Of a stretch of 22,403 nt of DNA, positions 1 to 8,302 are shown in pieces; positions within the stretch are counted from its first letter, which is position 1, and every line of letters begins with the position of its first letter. The stretch spans positions 1 through 22,403 of the forward strand of contig JAPPEF010000120.1 in assembly GCA_028875335.1 (NCBI GenBank), in the 5' to 3' direction. Under the pieces are notes generated by a model that was given only the letters and a program-made list of their open reading frames with translations, did no database searches and was not told the DNA's origin. The position numbers and the translations under genes are program-made. This DNA is from Gemmatimonadota bacterium. GTDB taxonomy: Bacteria > Latescibacterota > UBA2968 > UBA8231.

Positions 1-407
1 AAGGTTATCCGCGCTTTCACGACGCTTGGTTCCACTATAACATTTACCACATCCATCGCGAGGAAGACACGCAACACGTTCACTCCCCGCACTCCATGTC
101 GGCAGTGCTGGCAACCGTCCGCAAAACCCCGGTGGGAAAAGTCGGCGGACCTTTCTTGGTGCATTTCCAGCCACGCGAAAAAATCTGGCCGGGCTACATC
201 GTGTTTCGCACCCTGGAGCAACGCCCTGCCCGATTGATACCTTTTGCCCATCCCGAGGTTCAGCAAACCGTAAACAAGATGGTGCGTTCGGCAAATGGCC
301 AGCGCATTGAAGAGCGCTTTGAAGCTTTTCTAAGCCAACTGCGGGAGAAGTACGCCGAGCAAATTGAAATATATCCCGGGCACCTCGCGTCCGAATCAAC
401 CTTATAA
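1..407 (+). CDS. C-terminal part of a probable parvulin-type (PpiC/SurA-like) peptidyl-prolyl isomerase, 5' end outside the window
   Basis: The frame is open from the left edge, so the gene begins upstream; 134 codons are visible before the TAA. The ATG at 96 is internal, because the frame before it reads like protein (aromatic and His-rich). The tail has the layout of a PpiC/SurA C-terminus: a Val-Gly-Lys-Val-Gly-Gly-Pro-Phe segment, a Gly-Tyr-Ile-Val-Phe strand followed by Arg-Pro-Ala-Arg, then a long charged helix with Arg-Phe-Glu-Ala-Phe-Leu and a final Ile-Glu-Ile-Tyr. Such proteins assist folding of exported proteins in the periplasm. The match rests on pattern recognition of a fragment, so the family is tentative. 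The next gene starts 24 bp downstream on the same strand and may be co-transcribed. Confidence 0.45.
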   Translation, partial: GYPRFHDAWFHYNIYHIHREEDTQHVHSPHSMSAVLATVRKTPVGKVGGPFLVHFQPREKIWPGYIVFRTLEQRPARLIPFAHPEVQQTVNKMVRSANGQRIEERFEAFLSQLREKYAEQIEIYPGHLASESTL

Positions 408-431
408 ATTCATTCTCACGAAAGGTATTCC

Positions 432-1544
432 ATGCACATCACTAAAGTCGAAATCCGCACTGTAGCCCCGCCGGTCGATCGCTTCACCTGGTCGGACGAT
501 CTGCCGGATCAATACTCGACCAACACGGTCGTCCGCATCTATACAGACGAGGGCGTCGAGGGCGTAGCTGGCGTCTGGAACGCGACCTCCTTTGACTTCG
601 AGCGCTATACCGCCGAATCCATACGTCACCTAGCTCCCATCCTGTTGGACAAGGACCCGCTTTTGCGGGAGCACATCTGGCACGAGATCAGGCCGCGCGT
701 CTTTCCGCTGCCCCCCCAGTCGCTGGCCGCCATCGACATCGCCTTGTGGGACCTAGCAGGCAAGGTAGCGGGCCTGCCACTCTATCGCCTATTGGGTGGA
801 GCGCGCGACAAAATCCCCGCCTACGCCAGTACCCCACTCTTTGAAGATGTCGAATCCTATCTGAAGAACGCCGAGGAGTTCATCGCCCAAGGCTTCAAGG
901 CCATCAAGTTCCACACCTGGTGCATTCCCGAACTGGATCTCGAGCTCGCCCGCGCCGTCAGAAAGCAGTACCCCAGCAACGACGTCGCCTTCATGCTCGA
1001 CGCCGAGAACAACTACGACCGCGACGGTGCCCTGCGCGTCGCCCAAGAACTCGAAGCAATGGGTTTCACGTGGTTTGAAGCCCCATTGCACGACTCGGAT
1101 CTCGACGGCTACCGGGAGCTGACGAGCCGGGTAACCATTCCCATCCTGCCATCCGGCAACTGGTTCCAAGACCTCCACACCTTTGCCGAAGCCCTCGATT
1201 CAAAGGCGTGGGGTCGCGCCCGTACCGACGCGGCCATGATGGGCGGGATCACGCAGACCAATAAAGCAATCGCCCTCACCGAAGCGGCCGGCATGAAATG
1301 CGAGATCATGTCGTGGGGATACAGCCTAGTATCGACAGCCAACCTGCACCTGATGCTGGCGCACGACAACTGCTCCTATTTCGAGCAATCGGTTCCCTGC
1401 GAACCCTACGAATACGGAATGCAGGACGTCATCCGCGCCCAACCCGACGGCTATGCCTATGCGCCCGCTGGGCCGGGCCTCGGCCTCGCCGTGGACTGGG
1501 AGGCCATGGAGGCCGCCACAATCCATTCGATTGTCGTCGAGTAG
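432..1544 (+). CDS. Enolase-superfamily (mandelate racemase/muconate lactonizing type) sugar-acid dehydratase-like protein
   Basis: A 370-residue protein of normal length for the MR/MLE group. The N-terminal capping domain covers about residues 1-125 (Ala-Ile-Asp-Ile-Ala-Leu-Trp-Asp-Leu-Ala-Gly-Lys near 100-111 is typical). A TIM barrel follows. Lys159-Phe-His161 stands where KxK is usual. Asp190 (Leu-Asp-Ala-Glu-Asn) and Glu216 (Trp-Phe-Glu-Ala-Pro-Leu) are the first two Mg ligands. The third ligand site, normally Gly-Glu-Asn-Trp, reads Ser241-Gly242-Asn243-Trp244, so Glu is absent. Asp266 (Arg-Thr-Asp-Ala-Ala-Met-Met-Gly-Gly) is present, but the His that pairs with it in mandelate racemase is replaced near Met293. 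Members dehydrate or racemise carboxylate sugars; the substrate cannot be inferred. An AAAGG-type ribosome site precedes the ATG. The gene ends 15 bp from the convergent propeller gene. Confidence 0.88.
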   Translation: MHITKVEIRTVAPPVDRFTWSDDLPDQYSTNTVVRIYTDEGVEGVAGVWNATSFDFERYTAESIRHLAPILLDKDPLLREHIWHEIRPRVFPLPPQSLAAIDIALWDLAGKVAGLPLYRLLGGARDKIPAYASTPLFEDVESYLKNAEEFIAQGFKAIKFHTWCIPELDLELARAVRKQYPSNDVAFMLDAENNYDRDGALRVAQELEAMGFTWFEAPLHDSDLDGYRELTSRVTIPILPSGNWFQDLHTFAEALDSKAWGRARTDAAMMGGITQTNKAIALTEAAGMKCEIMSWGYSLVSTANLHLMLAHDNCSYFEQSVPCEPYEYGMQDVIRAQPDGYAYAPAGPGLGLAVDWEAMEAATIHSIVVE

Positions 1545-1559
1545 GACATCCCCACTCAT

Positions 1560-2540
1560 CTATTCTTCGCAGACGGCGACTCCGATGTGGCGGTAAATAC
1601 CGTCTTGATCAACCTGTATTGTGCCGTCGCCCGCGCCGTAGATATTGCCTCGATCGCGGGCCGAGTAATAGAGCAAATAGCGGTCGCCGTCTGCGAGGAC
1701 GCACGGCGTTGAGGTGTAGCGACCGTCAAAGTGGTCGGGATGGCGCGTGGCCGGAAAGGCCGAGCGCTCAAAACGGTGCTTCCAGTGCAGGCCGTCGGCC
1801 GAGGTCGAGGCGTAAATTTCGAAAATGCCGTCCGCTATGTGGCAGCCGTACCACATGGTGTAGGTGCCGTTGTTTTCTAGGACATAGGGATAGACGATGC
1901 TCCTGTGGGTCTCATTGGCCACGACCGCTGGTTCTGCATCGCGGCTCCAGTGCAGACCATCTTCTGAGGTGAAGCGGTAGATGTGGCGAGCCATGGCGCG
2001 AAAATCGTCGTCCGCCGCTGGCGCAGAATTCATCCACATGCGGTAGCGGCCCGGACCATCCTTGAGCACACAGGGGCGGCGACCGCTCGGGTAGAGCGGC
2101 TCGGGGTGGACTTCCCAATGTCGACCATCCGAGCTAGTAGCATAACCAAGCATCTGCCGCACAAGAGGACCTTTGCTGGTGGTACCGAGGCGCTGGCTCA
2201 TCACGAACCACATCTTGTACAGACCTTCATCGCCATCAAAAAGGACGTGCGGTGTCTGCCACGCTTGGCCCACGGGGGTCTCGCCCGTGCGCAGAATGGG
2301 ATTGTCGGGGAAGGCCGTCCAGTGCAAGCCGTCCTCCGATTCGGCATAGCCCAGATCCATGTCGTTGTTGCGCGTGGCACTGCTGTTGCCCAGATACCAC
2401 ATCTCGTACCGGCCATCGACCTTGATCACCGTGGGATTGTAGAGCGTCACTCGGCACCAAGTCTGCCCTGTCGTCATGGTCGAGAGCGCGGGCTGAAACG
2501 ACCGCTGCCAAGCTAATTCGTTGAGAAATGTATCCGCCAT
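1560..2540 (-). CDS. Five-bladed beta-propeller glycosidase-like protein (GH43/GH32/GH130-type fold)
   Basis: A 326-residue protein built from repeated propeller blades. Tyr-x-Met-Trp strands near 46, 108, 166 and 227 (plus Tyr-Leu-Leu-Tyr-Tyr near 288) alternate with Ser-x-Asp-Gly-x-His-Trp turns near 69, 136, 192 and 247. This alternation is characteristic of GH43-like and GH130-like proteins that act on, or bind, plant or algal glycans. There is no signal peptide, so it is probably cytoplasmic. Acidic catalytic residues cannot be assigned with confidence, so it may be a hydrolase, a phosphorylase or a binding protein. It is the last gene of a leftward run and begins 18 bp after the DUF1028 gene. 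The Shine-Dalgarno sequence is weak (GGA), which suggests translational coupling. Confidence 0.8.
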   Translation of the reverse strand: MADTFLNELAWQRSFQPALSTMTTGQTWCRVTLYNPTVIKVDGRYEMWYLGNSSATRNNDMDLGYAESEDGLHWTAFPDNPILRTGETPVGQAWQTPHVLFDGDEGLYKMWFVMSQRLGTTSKGPLVRQMLGYATSSDGRHWEVHPEPLYPSGRRPCVLKDGPGRYRMWMNSAPAADDDFRAMARHIYRFTSEDGLHWSRDAEPAVVANETHRSIVYPYVLENNGTYTMWYGCHIADGIFEIYASTSADGLHWKHRFERSAFPATRHPDHFDGRYTSTPCVLADGDRYLLYYSARDRGNIYGAGDGTIQVDQDGIYRHIGVAVCEE

Positions 2541-2558
2541 TTTATATATCCAAAATCT

Positions 2559-3551
2559 TCACTCGCCGATCATAGCAGCAGTAAGGCGATCTATGAGCGC
2601 ATCGTCGGCTGGCAGCAGACCAGAGGCCGGCAAACGCCGCAGTAAGTCGGCCCAGCGGTCGTACTGTGCCTGCGCCCGTTGCAAGTAGGGCACAGCTTCC
2701 TCCTCGCGGCCCTCAGAAGCCAAGGTCACTCCCACCCAAAACGGAGCCTCGCCGCCTGTTGCCGCATCGGGCACCAGTTCAGTCGCGGCGCGGTAGGCAT
2801 CCATAGCCGCCTCCATGTCTCCTGCGGTCACCCACTCGTCGCCCTCGTTGAGCTTGTGGTAGGCCCGCGCCAAACGCACTAAGCGGCGCAGTTCCTCCAC
2901 CGGCTCGGGATGGTCTTCCACGCGCAGGTCGAACACGCGGTCAACCCACGGCCGACCCGTATCCTCGGCGGAGACTACGAGGATGGCCGCCGACTGTCGG
3001 CCGCGCAGATCGCCTCCCTCGGCTTCGGCGACTTCCAGAGCCACGAGTAGCCGCTCTGCCAGATCGCCTTCGGCATTTTCATAGGCGTGCGCCATAGCTG
3101 GCCACACGCTGTCTTGGTCCATCAGATTTGCCTGAACGCTGTACTGGGCACCGGTCTGATGGCCGGCGGCGGCGATGGCCCGCTCGCCCGTGTGGACGGC
3201 CACGTTCCCCTCGGCATCGACCATGGCCACTTGCCGCACGGCAGCGTCGGCATCCCCCGCGAGCAGGGCAGTGAGAGCCGCCTGGGCCGTCTTGCCCATG
3301 GCCATCAATTCAAGGCCGAGTGGACCGTAAGCCGGATCAACGAGAGATTGAGTCGCCACAGCTCCAACGCCGGGACGAGCCCACGGAACGATAGGCCCCA
3401 CGGAAAACCAGTGGGACTGAACGGCGACGCCGAGCTGTCCGCTGAGGGAATCGCGAGCGACGATGGAATAAGTAGCCACAGGTCGCCGCCAGTCGGGTGC
3501 GTCGGCCGCGACTAGCTGTGCCGTGGTGAGAATTAGGATGAGTAGGCGCAT
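2559..3551 (-). CDS. Secreted DUF1028 family protein with C-terminal TPR-like extension
   Basis: A 330-residue protein with an N-terminal signal peptide (hydrophobic Leu-Leu-Ile-Leu-Ile-Leu core, probable cleavage after Val-Ala-Ala near 16). The DUF1028 domain covers about residues 25-225 and is unmistakable: Thr-Tyr-Ser-Ile-Val-Ala-Arg-Asp, Leu-Gly-Val-Ala-Val-Gln-Ser-His, Gly-Val-Gly-Ala-Val-Ala-Thr-Gln-Ser, His-Thr-Gly, and Ala-Glu-Gly-Gly-Asp-x-Arg-Gly-Arg-Gln-Ser-Ala-Ala. DUF1028 proteins have an Ntn-hydrolase-like fold; their substrate is not established, although they often accompany peptidase or amidase genes. Residues about 230-315 form helical TPR-like hairpins. A strong AGGAG lies six bases before the ATG. 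It sits 29 bp after the dioxygenase stop in the same leftward run. Confidence 0.88.
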   Translation of the reverse strand: MRLLILILTTAQLVAADAPDWRRPVATYSIVARDSLSGQLGVAVQSHWFSVGPIVPWARPGVGAVATQSLVDPAYGPLGLELMAMGKTAQAALTALLAGDADAAVRQVAMVDAEGNVAVHTGERAIAAAGHQTGAQYSVQANLMDQDSVWPAMAHAYENAEGDLAERLLVALEVAEAEGGDLRGRQSAAILVVSAEDTGRPWVDRVFDLRVEDHPEPVEELRRLVRLARAYHKLNEGDEWVTAGDMEAAMDAYRAATELVPDAATGGEAPFWVGVTLASEGREEEAVPYLQRAQAQYDRWADLLRRLPASGLLPADDALIDRLTAAMIGE

Positions 3552-3580
3552 GATTTCTCCTAAATGTCGATGGATGGAGA

Positions 3581-5329
3581 TTAACCTTTCTTGTCCTTTG
3601 CCAACGGCCCGGTCGGTGCATCCTTGCTGTAGAGCGTCGACCCGCGTTCGTACGACACGGTCACCTCGCCATTGGCCACGTCCAGTCGCGGCACGTTGTT
3701 GTTGAACACATCGCGGTCCGGGCCGCGCATCACCGCCAACTGGGCGTCGCTCATTCCTTCAACCAATTCGCCCCAGCGGTTTTCCGGGTGGGCCATCTCG
3801 CCGCCGCTGCGGTTGAAATTGCGCGACGAATACTTGATCAGGATGCCCCGCCGCGCAATCTCGCTCTTCCAAGCCAACGCTCCGTGCGTCGTACCGCCGT
3901 CGCCGAAGAACAGCACATCGCCAGCCTGCATCTCAACGTGTTTGACCAGCCCCATATCGCGGTCGCAGGTCCGCACGCCGGGGGGCAATTTGTAATACGC
4001 CTTGTGGCTGCCCGGCACACAGGCAAACCCCCCGTCGCCCGCACGCACGTCCCTGAGCTGCCAAGTCACGGTAATGGCCTCGCAATAGCTGCGGCCGTTG
4101 TGGTACACATAGCCGCGGCCGGGGTTGAGCGGCTCATTGGCGTCGTGCAGCGCGTGGCCGCTGGTTCCCTTAACCGCGACAAAACCCGTCGCTCCACCCA
4201 TCCGCCCACCACTACCGCCCATCCAGTTCAGCCGGTGCTCAACCACCGGATGCGCTACCATCCGCCGGAACGGTTCGCAATACGGCTGGGGCAAGTCCAG
4301 CAGTCCATTCAACAAGGGCCGCCCAGTTCCCGCCAAGCTTTTGGACCCCCGCGCCAGCTCTTCGCCGACTACGATCCGTTCCTCAAAGCGATCCACCGCC
4401 TCGTTGGCCGCGTCCAACCACTCCTCGTCCATCACCCCGCGCAAAACCAGATAGCCGTTGAGATCCCAAAAGTAAAATTCCCGGTAGTCGATGTCGCTGT
4501 CGGAATCTACCTGCAAAAGCGACGGATGAAAAACCCCAGACTCCATCCGCGTCGTCTTGCCATCGGTCACAATCGTCGGCGACGGAGTCGTAGCTTGATA
4601 GCCCGGCTTGTAGAGCGAGGCCCGCTGCTCTGCGCTCAAGTCGGCGTGCCACTCCGGGCGCGGCTCCGCTGCGGTTTTCGGCCCCGTCCCCGCGCTGCGG
4701 ATCACACCGCGTCCCACGAATTCGTAACTCAACAGCCGCTGGCGTCCTTTCCCCTGCCACGGCCGTATCCCCTGCACCGTCGCCAGCGCCACGATCAGCA
4801 AATCCCCTGCCTTGAGCACCGGCTGCAAGGTAAGCCCCATATCGTCGGCCCCTGTCGCTACCTCCTCTGGCGTCGCCACATTGCCCTTGTGACTGCACGG
4901 CACCAGCACAAAGCCGCCGTCCCCTTCCTCCACATCCTCCAGCGCCCACAGCACCCGCACCCCCTCGCTAAAGCGCCGCCCATTCTGGAAGTAGTACGCA
5001 ATGGCGGGGTCCCGAGGCTCGTTGCCGCCGACCAGCGGCGCGGTCGTGTCGCAAACCTCCTCACACCAAACTTCCGGTGCGCGGTCAAGGATAAACCCCT
5101 GACCGACGAGCTGATTGAGATACCACACCAACGCCGGATGCACCAGCAAATCGCAGAATGGCTCCCGCCCCTTCCCCGGCCAACCCAGCATCCCCTTCAT
5201 CGCCCCCATGACGTCGATCTCCCTATTGAGCCGCTCGACCTCCGGCCGAGTCAACGTCCCCGGCACGTGCAAATACCCAGCCACGTCAAAACAGTAATTC
5301 TCTTCATTGGTCATCACTTCGCGGTCCAT
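3581..5329 (-). CDS. Tandem phytanoyl-CoA dioxygenase (PhyH) family protein with a degenerate N-terminal half
   Basis: The 582-residue protein consists of two homologous PhyH-like halves (about 10-210 and 285-505), roughly twice the usual length. The halves align through Arg/Thr-Val-x-Trp-x-Leu-x-Asp-Val, Gly-Asp-Gly-Gly-Phe-x-x-Val-Pro-x-Ser-His-Lys, Asp-Met-Gly-Leu and Ala-Gly-Asp-x-Leu. The C-terminal half keeps plausible Fe(II)/2-oxoglutarate residues: His395-Asp396 region, distal His482 (Thr-Thr-His-Gly) and Arg493/494. At the equivalent site the N-terminal half has Gln186 (Thr-Val-Gln-Gly) and no obvious HxD, so it is probably inactive. The family hydroxylates hydrophobic or small acid substrates; this substrate is unknown. 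The start is fixed by AAAGGAGGTG seven bases upstream of ATG. It is the first gene of a three-gene leftward unit. Confidence 0.85.
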   Translation of the reverse strand: MDREVMTNEENYCFDVAGYLHVPGTLTRPEVERLNREIDVMGAMKGMLGWPGKGREPFCDLLVHPALVWYLNQLVGQGFILDRAPEVWCEEVCDTTAPLVGGNEPRDPAIAYYFQNGRRFSEGVRVLWALEDVEEGDGGFVLVPCSHKGNVATPEEVATGADDMGLTLQPVLKAGDLLIVALATVQGIRPWQGKGRQRLLSYEFVGRGVIRSAGTGPKTAAEPRPEWHADLSAEQRASLYKPGYQATTPSPTIVTDGKTTRMESGVFHPSLLQVDSDSDIDYREFYFWDLNGYLVLRGVMDEEWLDAANEAVDRFEERIVVGEELARGSKSLAGTGRPLLNGLLDLPQPYCEPFRRMVAHPVVEHRLNWMGGSGGRMGGATGFVAVKGTSGHALHDANEPLNPGRGYVYHNGRSYCEAITVTWQLRDVRAGDGGFACVPGSHKAYYKLPPGVRTCDRDMGLVKHVEMQAGDVLFFGDGGTTHGALAWKSEIARRGILIKYSSRNFNRSGGEMAHPENRWGELVEGMSDAQLAVMRGPDRDVFNNNVPRLDVANGEVTVSYERGSTLYSKDAPTGPLAKDKKG

Positions 5330-5377
5330 TGGACACCTCCTTTGTCCAGAATCAGCGTCGGCGTTTTAATAGAAGAC

Positions 5378-5407
5378 AATATAGCCGCTGCTCCAATCAA
5401 TCGGCAA
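5378..5407 (-). promoter_or_regulatory. Candidate leftward promoter of the dioxygenase unit
   Basis: On the minus strand TTGCCG (5407-5402) is followed after 18 bp by TATATT (5383-5378), predicting transcription from about 5371. It lies in the 136-bp gap between divergent genes and partly interleaves with the rightward promoter at 5408. Confidence 0.45.
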
Positions 5408-5436
5408 TGGACGCCACACCACCGACGCGATATATT
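5408..5436 (+). promoter_or_regulatory. Candidate rightward promoter for the TIM-barrel-like gene
   Basis: TGGACG (5408-5413), a 17-bp spacer and TATATT (5431-5436) predict a start near 5443 and a leader of about 20 bases carrying AGGAG at 5453-5457. The same GACG-N17-TATATT layout occurs before tyrS and before the permease. Confidence 0.5.
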
Positions 5437-5465
5437 GCGCCTACCAATCAACAGGAGAACACGCC

Positions 5466-6809
5466 ATGGCTTTGACCCCTTGGATCCGCATCGGCCAGCC
5501 CTTAGAGGCGGTCATGTCCGACTACGAGCGCATCTTTGACGCCTGGGAACAAGGCGGCATTCGCGGCCTTGTCTTTGGCCGTCTGGTCTTTGCCGATGAG
5601 CAAGGCCAGTCTACCATCCCCGCGTTCAAGGGCGATCCCGCGCCCTACCAAAAGCGCGGCCTCAAAGCCGAGCTGCGCGACGTGCCCCTGCAACCCGACA
5701 AAGAAAAGCTCCTACACGCCATGCTGGCCGACGCCAAAAATCGCGGCTGGACCGTGATGATCTTCGCGCCTGCCTCCGGCACCATTGCCGCCGAGGGCCT
5801 GCCGCTGGAGGAGGACCCCTACGGCACCCAGGCACACGCTGCGTCTTGGGAGGACATCTTCGCGGCTTTCCCAGAAGCCGATGGCGGCATTGTCGATGGC
5901 TGGACCGAGTCGCCCTACGAGCTGACGTATCACCACGGCAACGCGGTCTTCCGCCCGCTCAACGACGGCCAGCGCCGAGAAGCAACGGCTAGAGGCTACG
6001 ACGTTGAACGATTGGATCGAGGCCGCCAGCACTTGTACCAGCGCTTCCAGAGTTTCACCCCTGCCGAAGTGGACTACTATGGCGATTATGGCGTGCTCTC
6101 GGAGATGAACCTCTTCGACATCAACGAGGACGCGCTCTACTGGCTGCGCTGGCGACGCGAAGACGGCATCCGCCAAGGCCGCGCCTTCCGCCAAGCCATC
6201 GATGAGTTGCCGCGCCAACTGCTCTTGGGCAACGGCCCGCGCTCGGCCGTGTTTTCCGGCATGACCGCGCTCGACTTCCACGCCTGGGGCCAGATCGTGG
6301 ATTTGCTGCTGGTCAAGCACTACTTCTGGCATCGCGGCTTTGACGGGATGTACGGCACAGTGGCCCGCTGGATACAGCAAATTCAGGAGTGGAATCCGGT
6401 GTTGAGCGAGGCGCGGTGCTGGACGGTGCTCCGCGCTTGGCTCGGCATCCGCCTGCCCGAGGTGGAGTGCCTAGCCGACATGGAATTGGGATTTCCGCAG
6501 GCGTTTTTCGACGAGGTAGTGCAAGAAGAGACGCGCCGCGCCATCGCCGCGGTCGGCGACCCGCAAAAGATCCTTCCCTGGGTCGATACCGGACGCATGC
6601 CCCACGGCGGCGACCCCATGACCTCCGGCGATCTCTACCGCATTCTCCAAGCTTCAGAAGAGGCAGGACTGCAGCGCTTCCTCTTCCACAACCACGCCCA
6701 CCTGACCGCAGCCGAATGGGCAGTTATCTCGCGGATGTGCGGCACGGCGTGGGACGAAGATCCAGACGGCTACTGGCCTCCGGCAACGCCTAAACCCGGG
6801 ACGTTCTAA
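5466..6809 (+). CDS. Uncharacterised protein, possibly a TIM-barrel glycoside-hydrolase-like enzyme
   Basis: I do not recognise this 447-residue protein as a named family. It has no signal peptide or membrane segment. Alternating strand and helix segments suggest an alpha/beta barrel: a strand Trp-Thr-Val-Met-Ile-Phe-Ala-Pro near 95, Gly-Gly-Ile-Val-Asp-Gly-Trp-Thr-Glu-Ser near 140, and a late Arg-Phe-Leu-Phe-His-Asn-His-Ala-His-Leu-Thr near 410, which resembles the last strand of a barrel glycosidase. Acidic and aromatic residues at strand ends (Trp-Thr-Glu, Phe-His-Asn-His) would suit a carbohydrate site. The ATG at 5466 is chosen because AGGAG (5453-5457) lies eight bases upstream; an internal ATG at 5514 is possible. 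The gene stands alone, divergent from the dioxygenase and convergent with the sulfatase, within the catabolic block. Confidence 0.7.
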   Translation: MALTPWIRIGQPLEAVMSDYERIFDAWEQGGIRGLVFGRLVFADEQGQSTIPAFKGDPAPYQKRGLKAELRDVPLQPDKEKLLHAMLADAKNRGWTVMIFAPASGTIAAEGLPLEEDPYGTQAHAASWEDIFAAFPEADGGIVDGWTESPYELTYHHGNAVFRPLNDGQRREATARGYDVERLDRGRQHLYQRFQSFTPAEVDYYGDYGVLSEMNLFDINEDALYWLRWRREDGIRQGRAFRQAIDELPRQLLLGNGPRSAVFSGMTALDFHAWGQIVDLLLVKHYFWHRGFDGMYGTVARWIQQIQEWNPVLSEARCWTVLRAWLGIRLPEVECLADMELGFPQAFFDEVVQEETRRAIAAVGDPQKILPWVDTGRMPHGGDPMTSGDLYRILQASEEAGLQRFLFHNHAHLTAAEWAVISRMCGTAWDEDPDGYWPPATPKPGTF

Positions 6810-6853
6810 GCGTCATATAGTGTCCCAAGAACTCCGTTGTCAGATCGTACGCG

Positions 6854-8284
6854 TTACTCTTCCAAACACCATTCGTACGGCCCAGGCCCCGTATGGCAAA
6901 TCATCTCGGCGATTTGCCCGCGCATTGACGCAATTCGATCCTGACAATCGGGACGGCCAGCCACGTTTTTCATTTCACCCGGATCGGCATCCAAGTCGTA
7001 CAGTTCGTCGATATCGAAACGGTTCCAGATATATTTCCAATTCCCGTCCCGGACCATCACATGGGCAGCGAGATGTTCCGACTCCTGAGCGTTGTGATAA
7101 ATCGTGTCGAGGCTGGCAATCTCGGCGAAGATGGGACGGTGATCGGGTTCCCGTCCGTTCAGTATTGCCTCCGCTACGGAACGTCCATCAATGGGTGCTG
7201 GCGGACTTGCATTTGCGAGGCCGAGTAACGTCGGCATCAGATCGACGCCGGCCAACGGCGCTTCTACTCGAAACCCGCGCGGCAACTGTTTGGGCCATGA
7301 GATCAAACAGGGCACCCGTGCCGACGCTTCGTACATCAAGCATTTCTCCACATAGCCATGATCGCCTAGCAATTCCCCGTGGTCACTTATGAAGGCGACA
7401 ATCGTATTGTCGAGCAAATTTCGTTCCTCAAGGGCTTCGAGGATGCGCCCGACTTGCGCGTCAATGTGGGTAATGAGAGCGTAATAGTACACCACCATTC
7501 GGCGAAATTCCTCATCGGTCACCTCAGGACGAATGCGAAACTTCCCTCGCGTCTGAAAGTCGGGCTTGCCTTCCAATGGATCTCGCAGTGAGTCAGGAAG
7601 CGGAATCTGTTCTTCTGGATAACTCGCCAGAAGTTCAGGCGGAACCAAGATTCTAGGATGCGGATCCTTGACGCTAGCAAACAAAAAGAACGGATCGTCA
7701 TCTGTCTGACGAATAAATTCCAGACTGCGGTCAACCGTCCAAGTCGTCCGTTGCTGCCGAGGATCCTCAATAGTACCAAACTCCAAGGTATTTTCGTACA
7801 GAGTCATCCCAGGCGCGTCTGAGAGATACAGGTTGGGAACCCCTTCTCGTTCAAAATAATCGAACAGTGGATCTGGATATTCACCCAAATAACGATAGGT
7901 GCACCAGAAGTCCGTGAACCCGTGTTGCGGCAGGTGATCATCGCCCAAATGCCACGGTCCGACAATGCCACAGCGATATCCGGCCGCTTTCAGCACATCG
8001 CCGATTGTAATGCAATTGTCAGGCAGGTAGGAACCAAACTCCCCCTTCCTCCCGGGACCGTAGTTCCTCAGTTGCAGGTGGGCATGCGGATAAAGGCCCG
8101 TCAACCAACTCGCGCGTGCCGGCGAACACACCGGAGAAGCGCAGTACGCGTTCTCAAAGCAAACACCATTCGCCGCCAACCGATCGAGGTGCGGCGTCTG
8201 AACCGTAGGACTACCCGCGAATCCAGCCGCGTCCCATCGCATCTGGTCGCACATAATCAGCACTATATTCGGGCGTGAGCTCAT
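6854..8284 (-). CDS. Type I sulfatase (alkaline-phosphatase superfamily)
   Basis: A 476-residue cytoplasmic-looking sulfatase. The formylglycine signature Cys53-Ser-Pro-Ala-Arg57 followed by Leu-Thr-Gly is present, so maturation by a formylglycine-generating enzyme or anSME is expected. Metal-site residues are Asp13-Gln14 near the N-terminus and Asp301-His302 (Ser-Asp-His-Gly-Glu). His209 sits in Lys-Asp-Pro-His-Pro. The usual Gly-Lys-Trp-His-Leu-Gly reads Gly109-Pro110-Trp-His-Leu-Gly, so the conserved Lys is missing. The family hydrolyses sulfate esters of glycans, choline or aryl compounds, or sometimes phosphonate esters. I place the start at the ATG at 8284: GGAGG (8295-8291) is six bases from it but directly abuts the alternative ATG at 8290. 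No signal peptide is visible. It converges with the preceding gene 44 bp away. Confidence 0.9.
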   Translation of the reverse strand: MSSRPNIVLIMCDQMRWDAAGFAGSPTVQTPHLDRLAANGVCFENAYCASPVCSPARASWLTGLYPHAHLQLRNYGPGRKGEFGSYLPDNCITIGDVLKAAGYRCGIVGPWHLGDDHLPQHGFTDFWCTYRYLGEYPDPLFDYFEREGVPNLYLSDAPGMTLYENTLEFGTIEDPRQQRTTWTVDRSLEFIRQTDDDPFFLFASVKDPHPRILVPPELLASYPEEQIPLPDSLRDPLEGKPDFQTRGKFRIRPEVTDEEFRRMVVYYYALITHIDAQVGRILEALEERNLLDNTIVAFISDHGELLGDHGYVEKCLMYEASARVPCLISWPKQLPRGFRVEAPLAGVDLMPTLLGLANASPPAPIDGRSVAEAILNGREPDHRPIFAEIASLDTIYHNAQESEHLAAHVMVRDGNWKYIWNRFDIDELYDLDADPGEMKNVAGRPDCQDRIASMRGQIAEMICHTGPGPYEWCLEE

Positions 8285-8302
8285 TATCATCCTCCGAGTC
8301 GC

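Noticed and set aside
3788..5539. 583-codon plus-strand open frame
   Set aside because: It is antisense to the dioxygenase, whose domains and near-perfect AAAGGAGGTG are clear. The plus frame shows only the His/Pro/Arg-rich composition of a GC-rich shadow.
5712..6380. 222-codon minus-strand open frame
   Set aside because: It is a shadow of the TIM-barrel-like gene, which has the better start signals and a promoter.
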